Assembly (NCBI GenBank): GCA_037179385.1
Contig: CM074189.1
Location: forward strand, 21,649,020-21,713,019
Length of the DNA: 64,000 bases
Direction: 5' to 3'
Origin: Holothuria scabra
Lineage: Eukaryota > Echinodermata > Holothuroidea > Aspidochirotida > Holothuriidae
Shown here: piece after piece, positions 1 to 30,448 of the stretch
Position numbering within the stretch: the first letter of the stretch is position 1
Layout of the letters: every line of letters begins with the position of its first letter
The notes under the pieces: generated by a model
Told to the model about the DNA's origin: nothing
Seen by the model: only the letters and a program-made list of their open reading frames with translations
The model's database searches: none
Position numbers and translations under genes: made by a program

Positions 1-1573
1 AATTTATTCAAACATGACACCCAATAAAATATCATTTATAGAAAATTTCATCAGTTCACCATATCTTGAATTTAGTCACGAGTCACAGAGGAGTTAAAAC
101 AGAAAACTATTTTCACGTTTTCAATTCCTTCCTATAGTTTTGCCCCGAGAAGGTACAACAGCGTTTCCTCAAATGGGAGTGGTACATTTTATGTAATGAT
201 TTTCTGATGACTAAGCAAGTGGCTGATGTTTTTTTCTTTTGGAATGAATTCAAAATTTTATTTCCAAACGAAACTGAAAATTGCGACTTTTTCGTTTCTG
301 AGTACAAGTCTGGGAATGCCATTTCCGGCTGTCTGAAGGGTCCAATTTTTTCAACATTTTCTGTACTTAATGGAAGCGCTCCGCTACGACAGTGTTTCAT
401 ATAACTGATTGAACTGAACATCCCGTGCTTGTGCAATATATTACGTTTTTATCTACAATAGGAATTATTTCTGATAATTTTGCTCATTAATTTTAAGTAA
501 AATTTTAGTGCAAACAAAAGCTCAATATATCGATTGCTAAAATTCTACTTACAGGCCTGAGATATGCGATTTCCGGCTATTTGAGGGGTAGCAATTTTTC
601 AAAATTTTCAATTCGCCCACCTCATAGAGCGCTATAGAGAAAAGGTATACCCCGTTAATACTTGCCCCCTATCGAAATGTTCTCAAGTTAGTAGAACGAT
701 TAATTATGTTAAAAATTATGAATTTTGGGATATTTGTTTGAATTAATGAGAATAAAAAATGAAATTTACAGTACAATTATAACTTGAGAATTTACAATGT
801 AAACATAGTAATTCACGAGAAGTGGAAATGCAACACACTAAGTGCTGAACTTTGTTTATACATTTGCATCCCACAGTTCCATTCGCTGAACGAGCTGTCG
901 AAATACCTTTTATTCACCAGTGCTTTTGGAACGCATTTGCTTTTTCCTCGTGAGTGAGGATAGGAAAAGGTCTTTGGCTTTCGAGCACGGATGTTTAACA
1001 AAAGTTTTGGACATTAAAAATGACCTTCTCATGATAATACAGTAAATACTATGCCAAATTCTGGATGGCGTCCCTTGTATTACATTCGACTGTGAACAAA
1101 GGTACGACATGAGTAACCTGTGACGTCTCTAAAATCCCACAAAAACTTTTTAAATAGAGGGCGCCAGAGCAGTTTTATTTTATACCATTGGCAGTGTTGG
1201 AAAAACACGCCTCACTCAACATACACAACGGTAAAAAGTAGTCCTATAGCCTTCACAAACATCACAACACAAGGGGATCGTAAATAAGGACCTCAACAAC
1301 TGGAATTTATATTTTAAGCGATTAATCATGAGAGGGATTATTCAAGTTGATTTGACATGACAGTTAAAGACACACGACAGTTAAAGAAACCGCTACAAGG
1401 CGAGGAGCAAAACAGGGACGAGAATCATTTCACTATCTGGATTTGATTTTTCACAAAAAAACCTTATAATTGGAACTTTTTCAACATTGTTGCTACCCTT
1501 TCGTTCCAGATGGCTATGTGCATTATAGGGCGATGGTGCTGGAAGTGACAGTGTGTTTGATCTCTTGTTTTTT
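1..1573. other. Intergenic, AT-rich; diverged repeat units
   Basis: No convincing exon. Between about 225 and 640 there are two diverged units containing a 'GCGACT' motif followed by 'TTTCCGGCTGTCTGAAGGG' or a variant. Similar units recur at 24600-25220, so this is a dispersed, locally reiterated repeat. The short open frames here lack splice signals and recognisable protein signatures. Confidence 0.5.
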
Positions 1574-1762
1574 CTTAAGTCCTCCCGACCCTCTGGCAAA
1601 GGGCCGTTCGGCGAAACCAGACCTATAACTGCCTCCCAAAGAAGCTATACGTCCGCTGATATAATATTTTTTCTAAAGTCCTTTCAACCCTCTAGCAAAG
1701 GACCTTTCGGCGAAACCAAACTTTTAACTGCTTCCCGAAAGAGCTAATACGCCCACTGAACG
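1574..1762 (-). repeat. Two tandem tail fragments of the U2-headed SINE
   Basis: Two head-to-tail units (1574-1663 and 1670-1762) each contain, on the minus strand, GGTTTCGCCGAACGGCC followed by TTTGCCAGAGGGT and a GGACTT end. This is the 3' part of the SINE seen complete at 30449-30662. Neither unit has the U2 head, so both are 5'-truncated. They differ at several positions (for example CCGACC against TCAACC), so they are not a very recent duplication. Confidence 0.75.
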
Positions 1763-2638
1763 TGAGAAAACTTTCATATTCAATAACGACAGTGGTGCCG
1801 AACAACTAAGGTACTGTCCACTTTTAGTATGAATTTACTTAAACTTCTGTATTGTTGAATTTTGGGTTTTATATGACAGGATATCGAATAAAAATCTTTT
1901 TTATCAATATTACTACATAGAAATTATTACAAGAAAACCCCCTAAATGCGTGCAAATACAACTTCAAGCCTTTTCATGCTCTATTTTGACTTTTGTATTT
2001 TGAACAAGTTCATTTCTTTGTAGGGAAGCTTAATATATGGCCTTAGTAAAAGTGAAATCAAATTAAGTTTAGTCAAACTAAATATAAAGTAAATTCATCA
2101 TGCATATTAAACAAAAATTGCATTAAATATAAGTAAACAATAATCATTTCACTAGCACAACAGATTCTGAAGTGTCAACATTCAGTGGGAAGCTGCGTAT
2201 TCCCCTTATAAATAGTGGAGGTATCAAGCAATATGAATAAACATATAAACTGCTGCGAAGAAATCAATTCGTTTGGACTGTTTTTAAAAAAGAAAGTACG
2301 GGGGAAAAAAATTTCCCTCGGATATTTTTCACCAGTAAGAGATGTTTTTAATACATGGATTAAAAATTATTAACAAAATTATGAATGAATTAAGTGGATA
2401 CAATATGACAATTGCTATGGAAACCTGAAAAGTTTGCGGTCCATAGTTAGCTATTGAGTCACTATAGAACTTAACCTCGTTGTTTTTAAGGTTTGTATGA
2501 ACAAGTTAACTCTATATAGGCCAAGGCATAATGAGAAATGTTCTGGCTGAACAAACTACATTAACTGGAGTAGCAAAGAGTATTAACGATTTCTTTGAAA
2601 CCCCTATAGCTACACCAGGGTAGAAATGTGCGACAAAG
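1763..2638. other. Intergenic, nothing recognised
   Basis: AT-rich sequence with no supported exon, RNA gene or repeat boundary. Confidence 0.4.
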
Positions 2639-3110
2639 TATTTTTTTTCCAAAGTCCAACTAGTCTTGTTTCAAGACTCTGGTTAATTTGCGTCCACCAC
2701 ACATCGGCTTTGAAGCCTACAGAGCCGTGTCAGGCCTTCTTAGCACCGCGCCCTCTATTATGCCTATCTTTTGAGAAATCTGGTTTGGAGTGTTCAAAAG
2801 ATAAAAAAAGTAGAGGGTGCAATGCTAAGTAGGCTTCAGAGTCCGATGTGTGGTGGACGCAAACTACCCAGAGTCTTGAAGCAAGACTAAAGTCCAACCG
2901 ACCCTCTGGCAAAGGACCGTTCGGCGAAACCAAACTTTAAACTGCATCAATCTCGAAGAAGCTATACGTCCACTTAAGAACAGCACTTGACCAACCTCAA
3001 GACCTTCGGGACCATTTACATTACAGTATTGGTCTGTCATGCATGGCTCCATTCTAGATAGCTTCTCGTCCTTTTGGCTAAGATCATGTGTAGTATCTGT
3101 TCTTTTCATC
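2639..3110 (-). mobile_element. U2-headed SINE with inverted head and nested MITE
   Basis: On the minus strand the SINE body runs from 3055 to 2890 and continues to a T-rich run at 2641-2648 (A-rich on the minus strand). The head at 3057-3110 is on the opposite strand: it reads like the 5' end of U2 snRNA (GCTTCTCGTCCTTTTGGCTA, then AGATCATGTGTAGTATCTG). In the copy at 30449 head and body share one strand, so the 5' segment here is inverted. That is the pattern left by twin priming during LINE-driven integration. A foldback element (2661-2889) is inserted near the SINE 3' end. Confidence 0.8.
2661..2889. mobile_element. Foldback MITE with 9-bp target duplication, nested in a SINE
   Basis: The ends are inverted repeats: it starts TAGTCTTGTTTCAAGACTC and the reverse complement of its end is TAGTCTTGCTTCAAGACTC. 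The symmetry continues inward through the GTCCACCACACATCGG segment and its partner. AAGTCCAAC is repeated exactly at 2652-2660 and 2890-2898 (10 bp if one A is shared). A 9-10 bp duplication with long inverted repeats fits the Mutator-like superfamily. It has no coding capacity. Confidence 0.8.
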
Positions 3111-3249
3111 CATTCGCGACAAAGTGAGGAAGCTCTCAAAAGAGACAAAACTTTTCAATATGTGATCCAATTCTCACTAGGCGAGGCCAAGGTTTGATTC
3201 CCAGGTCTAGCCGTACCAAAGACTTAACAAATTAAATCTAAAGCCATTG

Positions 3250-3330
3250 TGAGTGATACTCCACATAAGCAATGGATTACGGATAACAAGCCAGTGTCCA
3301 GCAGCTGGAAAAGGGACGTGGATGCAACCA
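3250..3330 (+). repeat. tRNA-type SINE body fragment
   Basis: Contains CATAAGCAATGG, AACAAGCCAGTGTCCAGCAG and CTGGAAAAGGGACGTGG. This matches the body of the SINE family best seen at 28590-28860 and 51955-52170. Head and tail are missing. Confidence 0.6.
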
Positions 3331-4489
3331 TTTAGAAATGATTGCGGTGATAACTTGCACATATAAAAACGAATTAGGACAGTAAGCGATGGTCTGATTT
3401 TAGTCGGTTATAACTGGGGTCTATCGCCTTAATATGTCAGTTTTTTTGCTTACTGGTACCGTGGATGATCGACACTGTATTGTATATTAATTCCCTCAAT
3501 TTCCCTAAATATGAGGGTTTGAAATCGATGTTGACAATATATGAAGTCGATTTAAGGCGAATGGACCCTACTAAAGGCTGCCTACAGTCACTAAAAACAA
3601 GCGCTGATCGGATTAATCTTTATAGAACGTTTAACCCACGGACTTATATACATGGACACGGCATGTAACGTATAAGTCCTATCCGAAGATAGTCGCCACC
3701 GGCTGGGACAAAAAAGGCGCACCAAGATGGCCACCGTGAAGCTATAAATCGTCTGATTTAACGAAGACTCTGTAATATTTTAAGCAAAACTTACACTTGA
3801 ATGGAGGAAAATATCATATTTCTGCAGTACGTGAAGTGATTTTGACCTTACCTTGCCAAATATTCCAAAAACATTTCAACCTTCTTTCAAAATATGGGGG
3901 TATACTTGAGCAAGTCCAACCTTTCACACAAAATCATAGCAGAGGGCCATCTTGGGGCGCTTTTTCTCACACTAACGGTAGCGACAATATACCGTGCAGT
4001 ATGCTCTGTCCATGTATAGGAAGTCCATGGTTAAACCTCATCTAACTATCCAACTATTAAATAACCAACTAACTGGCTTACTAACTAAATAATCCCCCTG
4101 TTCCTTTCACTCTTCACTATTCCCAATCAAAACCGTTTGAAGCTTGCTTTGCCGGAAGATACTAACGCTCGTTCGAGATTTCAGGTGGTGGACGTAGGTG
4201 CTGAAAGTCTCCACTGATTATGTTCTCTCCATTCCTGTTATTTTGGTCTCTCTTTTTGTTGCCGAATGCATATAAATAAGACGATGTTGATTAAGCCTAA
4301 GTTGACTTTTAAGGGACATTTTCATGTTCTGTAGTGTAAATGTTACCCCAATATTGTGCAATAATTAAAGGTTTATTATCTGGAATTTTATCTGAGGGAA
4401 ACTTTATTTATGATATCTCAAAAAAAAATTATATTTCATGGGAAAATTTTCATAGACAAAATTAACCCTGATTATCTAAAACACTACCC
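3331..4489. other. Intergenic; possible (AACT)n SINE tail at 4030-4100
   Basis: No supported exon. The stretch 4035-4090 has repeated CTAACT/AACTAACT motifs after a CTCATCTAACT segment, like the tail of the tRNA-type SINE in plus orientation. Nothing else is recognised. Confidence 0.4.
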
Positions 4490-4640
4490 CAACTGCCTTT
4501 GTGCATGTTGCTCACCATAAGCAATGGTGTAGGTAAAACAAGCCACTGAGTCACAGCTGGAAAAAAGACAGTGGCCGGCCCGACGTTAACCCAACTTAAA
4601 CCATTTACTGTAATACTTCCTAGCTCAGAGAATACCCAAC
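4490..4640 (+). repeat. tRNA-type SINE body fragment
   Basis: CATAAGCAATGGTGTAGG, AACAAGCCACTGAGTCACAG, a CTGGAAAAAAGACAGTGGCC stretch and then AACCCAACTTAAACC follow the order of the SINE body. The tRNA-like head is truncated and no clear (AACT)n tail remains. Confidence 0.65.
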
Positions 4641-4908
4641 AATATTCGTCTAGCAAAGTTGCAATTTCATAGGCTTACGTTCTCACTAAACATGAGACAA
4701 AGCTTATCGTGGAGGGAGGGGTTTTCACCCTCACTCCCTGAAGTCAACAAGTGAGAGAAATACTAGGCTCGAGTCGGTGATTGTACACCCATTCTCAACA
4801 GAACGATGTTCTATGCATGCTGATCCTATCTTTCTTTTATTATCATAACTGCTAATACTGAAAACTCTTTAAAAATTGATTGAGTAGCTTTTGGTAATAT
4901 ATTATTAA

Positions 4909-5502
<594 letters not shown>

Positions 5503-7149
5503 GGAAGAGTCACTGTTTTATTCTAAAAGTCAAAGAATATGAAGGTAAACCTCCTTCCAACGAGCCAGCGCCCCTATTGCTGCGGACGGCGCGCAGTACA
5601 CAAACCTATGCATATACTACCTTATCAGCCTCTTCGGGTCAAAATGGATCTCGGCGCACTTTAAACAGATGCGCAGTAACAACTCACCAATAGGGCGCCC
5701 TTCATTATCCAGAAAGGGCTGTTCGTTGTATATTACACCTAATTTAGGGACAAAAGAAACCATTGCCGCGTAACTGGAATAAAGGAAAATAAGAAACAAA
5801 AACAGGTCACCTTTTCAAGAAGGTGAAGGTATGTTTGCATAATCAACAGGATTCTTAGGGTGTTATAATAGTTTCGATTTACATCAACAGGTAAACCTGT
5901 AAAGGTCGCGCAAGACTACACTTCAACAGGATTTGTCTGTAACAAATTGGAGTGATAGGCTATCGTTTGCCGTTAACCCGTGTACCATTTTACTTTGTAT
6001 GGCACTTATAAGAAGAAAAAAACAACGTTAAGATTGGAGACAAAGTCGACAGAGCTCAAATCACAGCTGATACATTGTAAGTAGGTATCTTATTAACATA
6101 CTTAAACATTCAGTCAAGTGACCTTTTATTGTCATATTCTATTACCTTGCCACTTTCGTTACTACTTCAAAGTAGCACTTCTTTACTGGACTATGTAGGA
6201 AGTACTCAGTATAGTGTGACTGTGTATGTATTGCCATACAACTGTCTTTTGGTCTTTTAAACTGCTGAAACAAACTAAACAAGTTGTTTAAGGTTTTAAA
6301 CAACTTTAAAATAACCAGTGAATCGCTCAATTTTGTTTGAATTCCAAATCACAAAACCGTAAATTTAACAATGTTAATAAAAACGTTAAAAGTAAAAATA
6401 ATATATGACCTTGAAAACACGTCCTGTTTTTTTGCGAAGCAAAAGAGATGGATTAATTAAGTACATCACCCCATAAGACTGACACCATAAGACTGACAGT
6501 GCTTTACAACACCTTGGTACAAGATGCAATATCTTTCAGAAAAACAAAGAAATACAAGATTTTAACATGTTCATCGCAAATAATTGCGCAATGTGCCATT
6601 TTAATTTGAGTGAATAAATTTCAACATTTTATATCTCGGCTCAAGAATGACCAATCAAGATGGGAGTTAAACTGTTAGAATTCATTTTTCATGCTGCTTA
6701 ATACATATTTTATTTTATCTTATTTTTACTTTACGACACTTGAACACTTTAACTACTTGACTATGTTTTACTTTAGTCTTAGTCTGATAAAATTTAACAA
6801 TCCTTAAAACAAGTCCTGGTCATCACACCAGACTCAAAAGACACATGTTACAGCGACTTTTCGACTACTAAGGTGCTATCGATATTGTTTTATAATTGAA
6901 GAATATAAAGGTGCCCTTCTGCGACTCTATTCAATTTGCGTATTGATTATGCCCTGCAGACAACAGCAACCTTTGCGCAATCTTGATTTATCTGTTTATT
7001 TATTATTAAAGAATGAAAGCAGTCATCTAAACGTATTTTCAAACAAGAACTAAAATCTCGTACTTTTGTTCCTCTCACTATTATCTTTCATAATTTTTCA
7101 GAACAAACAAATAATCAAGGTCAGCCAAACAGATCACAACTAGTTATTC
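5503..7149. other. Intergenic; dispersed repeat at 6515-6720
   Basis: No supported exon. The segment from about 6515 to 6720 (CTTTCAGAAAAACAAAGAAA ... TATCTCGGCTCAAGAAT ... CTGTTAGAATT) recurs in the same orientation at 22205-22400, inside intron 7 of the Tie-like gene. The rest is AT-rich with nothing recognised. Confidence 0.5.
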
Positions 7150-7200
7150 AAAATTTTAGGAGATTAGTTAGTTGGTTATTTAGATGGAGTTTAAGGAGGA
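7150..7200 (-). repeat. tRNA-type SINE tail remnant
   Basis: GATTAGTTAGTTGGTTATTT followed by AGATGGAGTTTAAGG is the reverse complement of the family's 3' end (AACTCCAT plus an AACT tail). Only the extreme 3' end is present. Confidence 0.5.
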
Positions 7201-7904
7201 CAAATAATGTCACATCATTTTCAAGAGCAATTCCTGGCATAGGACGATTTACTATTCTAATTCAAACCGGGATGACTTCATTTTCTCCTTAGTGAACACT
7301 TTTCCCCATGAGGGAAGACTTTATTTACATCTCGTTCACATTTACAAACAAAACAAAAGATTGTAAAGAAAAAAAAATAATAGTTACAAGTTTCCTGTAC
7401 ATAAAACTTTCAGATCGTAACCTGAATACCAACAAAATGATTTGAAATGTAATTTTTGATTATTTGGCATTAAATATGACTGAATATAAAAAGACACGTG
7501 GGAAATGTATTTTTTAAGAATTATTGTATTGTAAATATCACCAAAACAGTTAAAAATATGTTTGAAAATTTATTGTTATGTTATTTTGTAATTTTGTTTG
7601 AAAAAAAATTGAGAAAATAATTTTTTGATTCTCGTTGTTTGTTCCACATTATGTAAAATTTATGTAAAATATAGCAAAAGTGATGCAAGTTGTAAAATAA
7701 GCCGTACCAAGCCTTGAAAGTGAAAGACCAAATTGGATCCGAGGAAAAGTTGGATTGTGTCGTATAACGTAGATGGGAATATCGTTTTTGAGTTAGCAGT
7801 TAACGACACACTTTGTCAGAACGAGAATATTAAAGGGAAATTTAACATCAGCTAAATCCTTGATGATATCACACGCAGTCAATGAAGGTTTGGGACACGA
7901 GGAA
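7201..7904. other. Intergenic, nothing recognised
   Basis: AT-rich DNA without supported features. Confidence 0.4.
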
Positions 7905-7910
7905 AAGACT

Positions 7911-8080
7911 TCAGGCGCGGATCCAAGGTGGTGGTGGTGGGGGGGGGGGGGGGTTACGGCCTCAGCCCTCCCTCTTTAGCCAGATCAACAGTAAAACATA
8001 CAGAAAATTAGCAGCACAACTAACGCTCGTCCCTGCTTTTTCTTAAGTCAGCCCCCTTTGGAATGTCTGGATCCGCGCCT
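7911..8080. mobile_element. Short TIR element, GGCGCGGATCC family
   Basis: The inverted ends are AGGCGCGGATCCA (7913-7925) and TGGATCCGCGCCT (8068-8080). AAGACT flanks both sides (7905-7910 and 8081-8086), a likely 6-bp target duplication. A G homopolymer lies near the left end. Related sequence occurs reversed at about 50255-50328 and as a half copy near 48059. No coding capacity; its superfamily is not clear from the termini. Confidence 0.65.
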
Positions 8081-8739
8081 AAGACTGGAGCAAGGATTTT
8101 GCTGTATAGAATACTTTTGTTTGGGAACGCAAACCATTGTGTAATCAGGGAGGTGTAACTAATCACACCCCCTGGTGTAATGAAATAACAGAATTACAAG
8201 CGTCATAAACCTCAATAGCGACAAACCCGATTTACATTCAACTATAACATGTACCGTAGTCTCTCTTTTGCATTCACGATGGCAGAAATAAAGAGTGCTT
8301 GATTGACTCACAAGCCACGCCCCTCCTCAACTACCGGGAAAACTGTAGTGTAAATATGTAGTACTTGCTGAGACCCATCTAAAGACCGACGTGATTTTTG
8401 TTGATTTTCGCCTGGCAGTGTGAGTGGCTGAATCTATAATTATGTCCTATGAAAAAAATTTAAACAGCACTTCGTAGTTCTAAGTGGAAAGATGGGTCAG
8501 CAATCATACAGTCAAATCAATCGACTGTTATGATCAAACCTCCCATAGTGTTAATTTAAAATGATCTTAGTTATCTTTCCTGTGGAGATTGTGCAACACA
8601 TTGCCCCAGAAAAATTCTTCAATTATAGCAAAAACATTCGTCTATATCCCTTTGGGATACACTACATCTGCCATTCATCTCGCAATTTTTAATTATATAA
8701 TTAATGTTAATTAGGTAATATTTGTAAGGAATTTGAGGA
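8081..8739. other. Intergenic, nothing recognised
   Basis: No exon or repeat boundary seen. Confidence 0.35.
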
Positions 8740-8844
8740 ACAAGCTTGGCGCTAATACCCCTTCATTGGGGCGTTGCCGAGTTCCCGCAAGGGAGGATCA
8801 AATGAAAACAAACAAACAAACAAACAAACAAACAAACAAACAAG
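8740..8844 (+). repeat. Possible SINE-like unit with (CAAA)n tail
   Basis: A segment with GAGGAACAAGCTTGGCGC and GTTCCCGCAAGGGAGGATC is followed by a run of AAAC units (about 8806-8844). A structured head and a simple-repeat tail suggest a short retroposon, but no second copy was found in the window. Confidence 0.35.
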
Positions 8845-8860
8845 TAGTGATAGTTTTCAA

Positions 8861-9004
8861 TGACGTCACGTTTGTAAGTTAGCAACCCTTGTGTCTGAGG
8901 GCAAACCTGTGTGTGCATAATGTTTTGAGTTGACCTCAAACATGGCTGAAATACTCCATGTAAAAGAAAAAGCTCCTATAACGTCACAAGAGAACTATTT
9001 ATAC
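8861..9004 (+). promoter_or_regulatory. Candidate promoter: CRE palindrome and TATA-like box
   Basis: A perfect TGACGTCA (8861-8868), a half-site ACGTCAC (about 8980-8986) and a TATTTATA box (8996-9003) lie 225, about 105 and about 90 bases upstream of the proposed ATG at 9086. That spacing could suit a short 5' UTR. Such motifs occur by chance in AT-rich DNA, so this is only a candidate. Confidence 0.3.
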
Positions 9005-9085
9005 GTACTTGCACTGTCAATGTTTTAAACGTTCTGCTTACTTTCTAGAGGAGTTGGTTTTTCCTGCGCTTAATCCGAACTAGTT

Positions 9086-26891
<17,806 letters not shown>

Positions 26892-28400
26892 AGGTGGTTA
26901 GTTTATGCTCCACATGGTATCCAGGAGATGACGCCGCCAAAACCATCATCTACTTGGGACAGAAACGATTTGTTATATCTTCCACATGAGCGAAAATAGT
27001 ACCCTTTGCATGATATGGAGTCCTACGGCTGACCAAAGATTCCTTTTAGATTCTGTAACGATCGCCGGGAAGCGGGAGAAGTCCTAACTTGGAAGTTTTC
27101 ATGTATTTAAAAGAAGGGAAAACGTTTCGTTTTACATTACTACCTCTTCAATGTGTTTTAAGATTTCATTTACTGTTTGTAAAGTTTTTCCTGTTGTATA
27201 TTAATTATTTAACAATTTCTTCAGCCATATATATTCGTCGTTTATTTCTATGTTCTATCGAGAGTCTGGATAACGTTTCCATTGCGTACTTTCAAAAGGA
27301 GTTCAAAACGCGCATGTAATGTATAAAGCAGCTTAGGTATTTCATTTATGTTACCTTATCTTCAAAGCTAGTCCGTCCTCTGTAAGTAGTACCAGTGGGT
27401 TAAACAAATCCAAACGGAAGTACTATGGTCGTTTTTGCATAGGCCCTGTATCTTCCCTATGTAAGGATAACAAAGACCTACGCCTCCACAAGGAACAAAC
27501 ATCTGTATCGACCTAAGTGCGTTGCCTCGCCCTGTCTTCGACAGAGACTTGAAGTTACTGCGGAAATTCTGTCGCAAAGTTTTTTATTTTTTTTCTGCAG
27601 AAAGCCTTACAATTTATGCGACAGGTAACCATTATCAACGTAGTCCACTTACGACGTCATGCGTACACTTGGCATCTCGAAGTTTGTTAAAAACCCAAAC
27701 TGCAAAAGATCCTTTCAATTGGATATCTAAAGACTATAAGTGTTTTCCTTTTAACCTCCTTGTAATATTTCATTTTGTGTAATATTTACCGTCAAAAAGC
27801 GAGCCAGGAGTATTTTTCTCAAAAGTCTGCAAGGTGGTTTTATTGTCGTACATACCGAAACTCCCTTTTTGCTTGTAACTTTTCCACGAATGATTATGGA
27901 CATCTTGTCCCATACTCCCATCCCAAATAACGGTCTTTCACTTTTTTCTGTCTTGTCTTCGGAAAACAAAACTCTCCAACTTCTTCAACAGAATGTAAAT
28001 AAAATGGAAAACGTTCAGAAAAAAAAACTTAACCATTCGTGATTTGGAGACAGAAATCACTATAAAAGGTAATCACTCAGTAGTTTTCAGAAATAAACAA
28101 TTGATTTAGCTACATTTATTCCAGATATTGTTACTTCAGAGACCCAGTTAGTTGATCAAATTCAAATGTATCCAATTTGAACAACCCACCGTGCAAATTC
28201 TGGTAGTTTGCTGTCGGCGGAGAGCAATTTAAATTCAGCTAGCTTGACTGAAATGTTGATGGGTAGAAAGATTTTAACCAGTACGCCTATCACGCCTATC
28301 GATGGAACTTCAATGAACCCCCAGCAATTTCTCCAAAGACGACCGAAGTGGTCAACAACAGGTCACCAAAGGACCTACTGTACCAAATTGCCCACTGGGA
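26892..28400. other. Region downstream of exon 11; no Tie continuation seen
   Basis: No FN3, transmembrane or kinase signature on either strand. A pyrimidine tract and TCTGCAG at about 27587-27599 could be an acceptor, but it does not continue the phase-1 frame (it gives TAA at once). The first AATAAA downstream is near 27997. Confidence 0.5.
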
Positions 28401-28860
28401 CACCCTTCTAGCTAGTTAGTTAGTTATTGAGTTAGTTACATGGAGTTTTACGGCCCAGTTTCCAACCTATTGGTTCAAGTCGAGCCAACCACGGCCCTTT
28501 TTTCAGTTGTGGCTCCTTGGCTTGTTTCCCCTACTCCATTGCTTATTCGGAGCATCACGCACAACGGTAATAGGTGTAAGTACGGTACGGTAATTAGTCA
28601 GTTATTTAGTTACTTAGGTAGATAGGGATAATTAGATGGAATTCTACATCTCATTTTCTAATCAATTGGTTTACTAAGTCGCACCGGCTTAGATCCCCTT
28701 TTCAGTTGCGGTAAACTGGCTTGTTTTCCCTGCTTATGCTGAGCATCAAGCACAATGGAAAATGGTTTCATTTTACAATCTTTGGTATGACCCAATCAGG
28801 GCTCAGACTCCAGAACTCCCGACTGCAACCTGGATGTTCTACCCATTTGACCATGCAGAC
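28400..28860 (-). mobile_element. Two tRNA-type SINE copies in tandem
   Basis: Both lie on the minus strand. The first (28405-28580) has TAGTTAGTTAGTT, ATGGAGTTTTACGGCC, the body and GCACAACGGTAATAGG, with the head lost. The second (28590-28860) has a tail, ATGGAATTCTACATC, the body and a head remnant with AACTCCCGACTGCAA. The head's tRNA-like B-box is clearest in the copy at 51955-52170. Two same-strand copies next to each other suggest insertion of one into the other's tail. Confidence 0.8.
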
Positions 28861-29924
28861 TCTTAAAAAAAAAAAACCCCTTTTAGATTGTTACTACAAC
28901 AAATATGAGATGAAATATTACAAAACTGTAACCGATAACTTAGTGCTTAATGAGACCTAAAACTGCAGAAAAATTGATAAAAAAATCCTTTTACTTTGAA
29001 TCGCTTCCACTGAAGCTACTCCAGAGAGCGATTTGATTCAGATCTGAAAAGGGAACATTTGCTATTTTTAGCAGTAATTACAAGAACATGCTATATCCTC
29101 AAATACATGAACACGTTTTATAATTCACTTTCTTGTAAGAAATTCATTAATTCATTGGTTAAGAAAGCAAAATGAAAAGGTAACTTCTGAAGATGATATG
29201 TCTATCGTCTCTGGAAAATGCGATAAAAATTATGTCGGATTTTGAATGAGGATACAGAATATAATTGTCATAACTTCGATTATGAAAAGATCGACAATGC
29301 TACTTCTTTTCTCTCTATGCAATCCAAAAATATGGTTTTCCCCCCAAAAATTTCCAAACGTCTCCTAACCGATCTTTAATCGTTTACATACGACAGGTGG
29401 AAGGCACCTCATATTAGAAAAATGTAACGTGTCGGTTATTGTAAATTTGTACTTTTATGATAAATGACATTCATACCCAAAGTCGGAATTACTTTTTCTT
29501 GAAGCTTAATGAGAGTGCGTCACAAAATTGACAGTCTGTTAAACTGAAATACCATACGTGCAGTGCGGCACAAGGATGTCAAAATTGAGAGTGGGGGTAA
29601 ACTAAGGGCAAAGACTATTTTTGGGGGGAGGGGGCAAGAATTTTGGGGCGCAGCAAGAAACCGAACCCAAATTCTGGGGGTTTCTGGGGAGAGGATCCAG
29701 GTCTCTAGAGAGTAATATAATTTATATTTTTAGGTTAACCCAATTTCTAAGTGACTTAAGAAGGGGATGGGGGGGGGGGGGGCAAGTTTAAATCAGGAGG
29801 AAATGCTCCTTCTGTCACACCGTAGCGCCTCCACTGTTTATGTTGAATGTAAATGGGAAATTCTCCATTTACCGATTAACTTTAACTTAAGCAATAGAAA
29901 ATAAAAATTTCAGTTATACTACAG
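28861..29924. other. Intergenic; G-rich stretch at 29570-29800
   Basis: No exon supported. G-rich tracts (GGGGGGAGGGGGCAAGAA and a G run near 29770) are typical of diverged repeats. Confidence 0.4.
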
Positions 29925-30420
29925 TTGGGAATCAGACCTCACATTTGTGACCGTTATTGCGCAATCCAAGTTTACACCCTAAGCACTCGCGGTGAAATGC
30001 AGTGGGAGATTGTATTCGAGCTAGCCTACGCAGAGTGGAAACGGACGCCCGTTAAAAATGTCAATAATTCTTAATCAAGGTCTTGCGTAGTTGAGTATTT
30101 TGGGCAACTGAAGAAAAATGGAAAGTAAAATATATTTAAGAGAAACTCGTTTTAGCAGGTAGCAATTTTCAGGGAGTGACTTTGGCTTAAATCTTCGTCA
30201 TTGACTTTCTGAGAAAGTTGCTAGAGAGCTCACCAGCGAGGTTTAAGCGGCACATTTTTCGTCTTCAAGATGAGAATTTGTTGAAATATCATTTGAAAGA
30301 CAGAGAACAAATAATATTTACAAAATATCGTGGCGCCTTTCATGTTATCCCTTTATCTTCACTAAAATACTATAAAGAACTCTGCTTCATCTATTCATAA
30401 TATGTACATGCTTGCGCACC
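29925..30420 (+). repeat. Dispersed repeat, second copy at 50640-51155
   Basis: About 500 bp shared in the same orientation: CAGACCTCACATTTGTGACC, GAGCTAGCCTACGCAGAG, AGAAACTCGTTTTAG, CATTTTTCGTCTTCAAG, ATATCATTTGAAAGA, CTGCTTCATCTATTCAT. It has no terminal repeats that I can define and no intact frame. Confidence 0.7.
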
Positions 30421-30448
30421 ACACGCATGCGCATGCACGATGCATGGC

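Noticed and set aside
3057..3110. U2 snRNA gene
   Set aside because: Only about 50 bases of the U2 5' end are present, joined to a SINE body. The branch-point pairing region, Sm site and 3' stem-loops are absent, as in the other two copies.
27587..27640. Next Tie exon after an excellent acceptor (TTTTTTTCTGCAG)
   Set aside because: In the phase required by exon 11 it gives TAA at once, and it shows no EGF, Ig or FN3 pattern.
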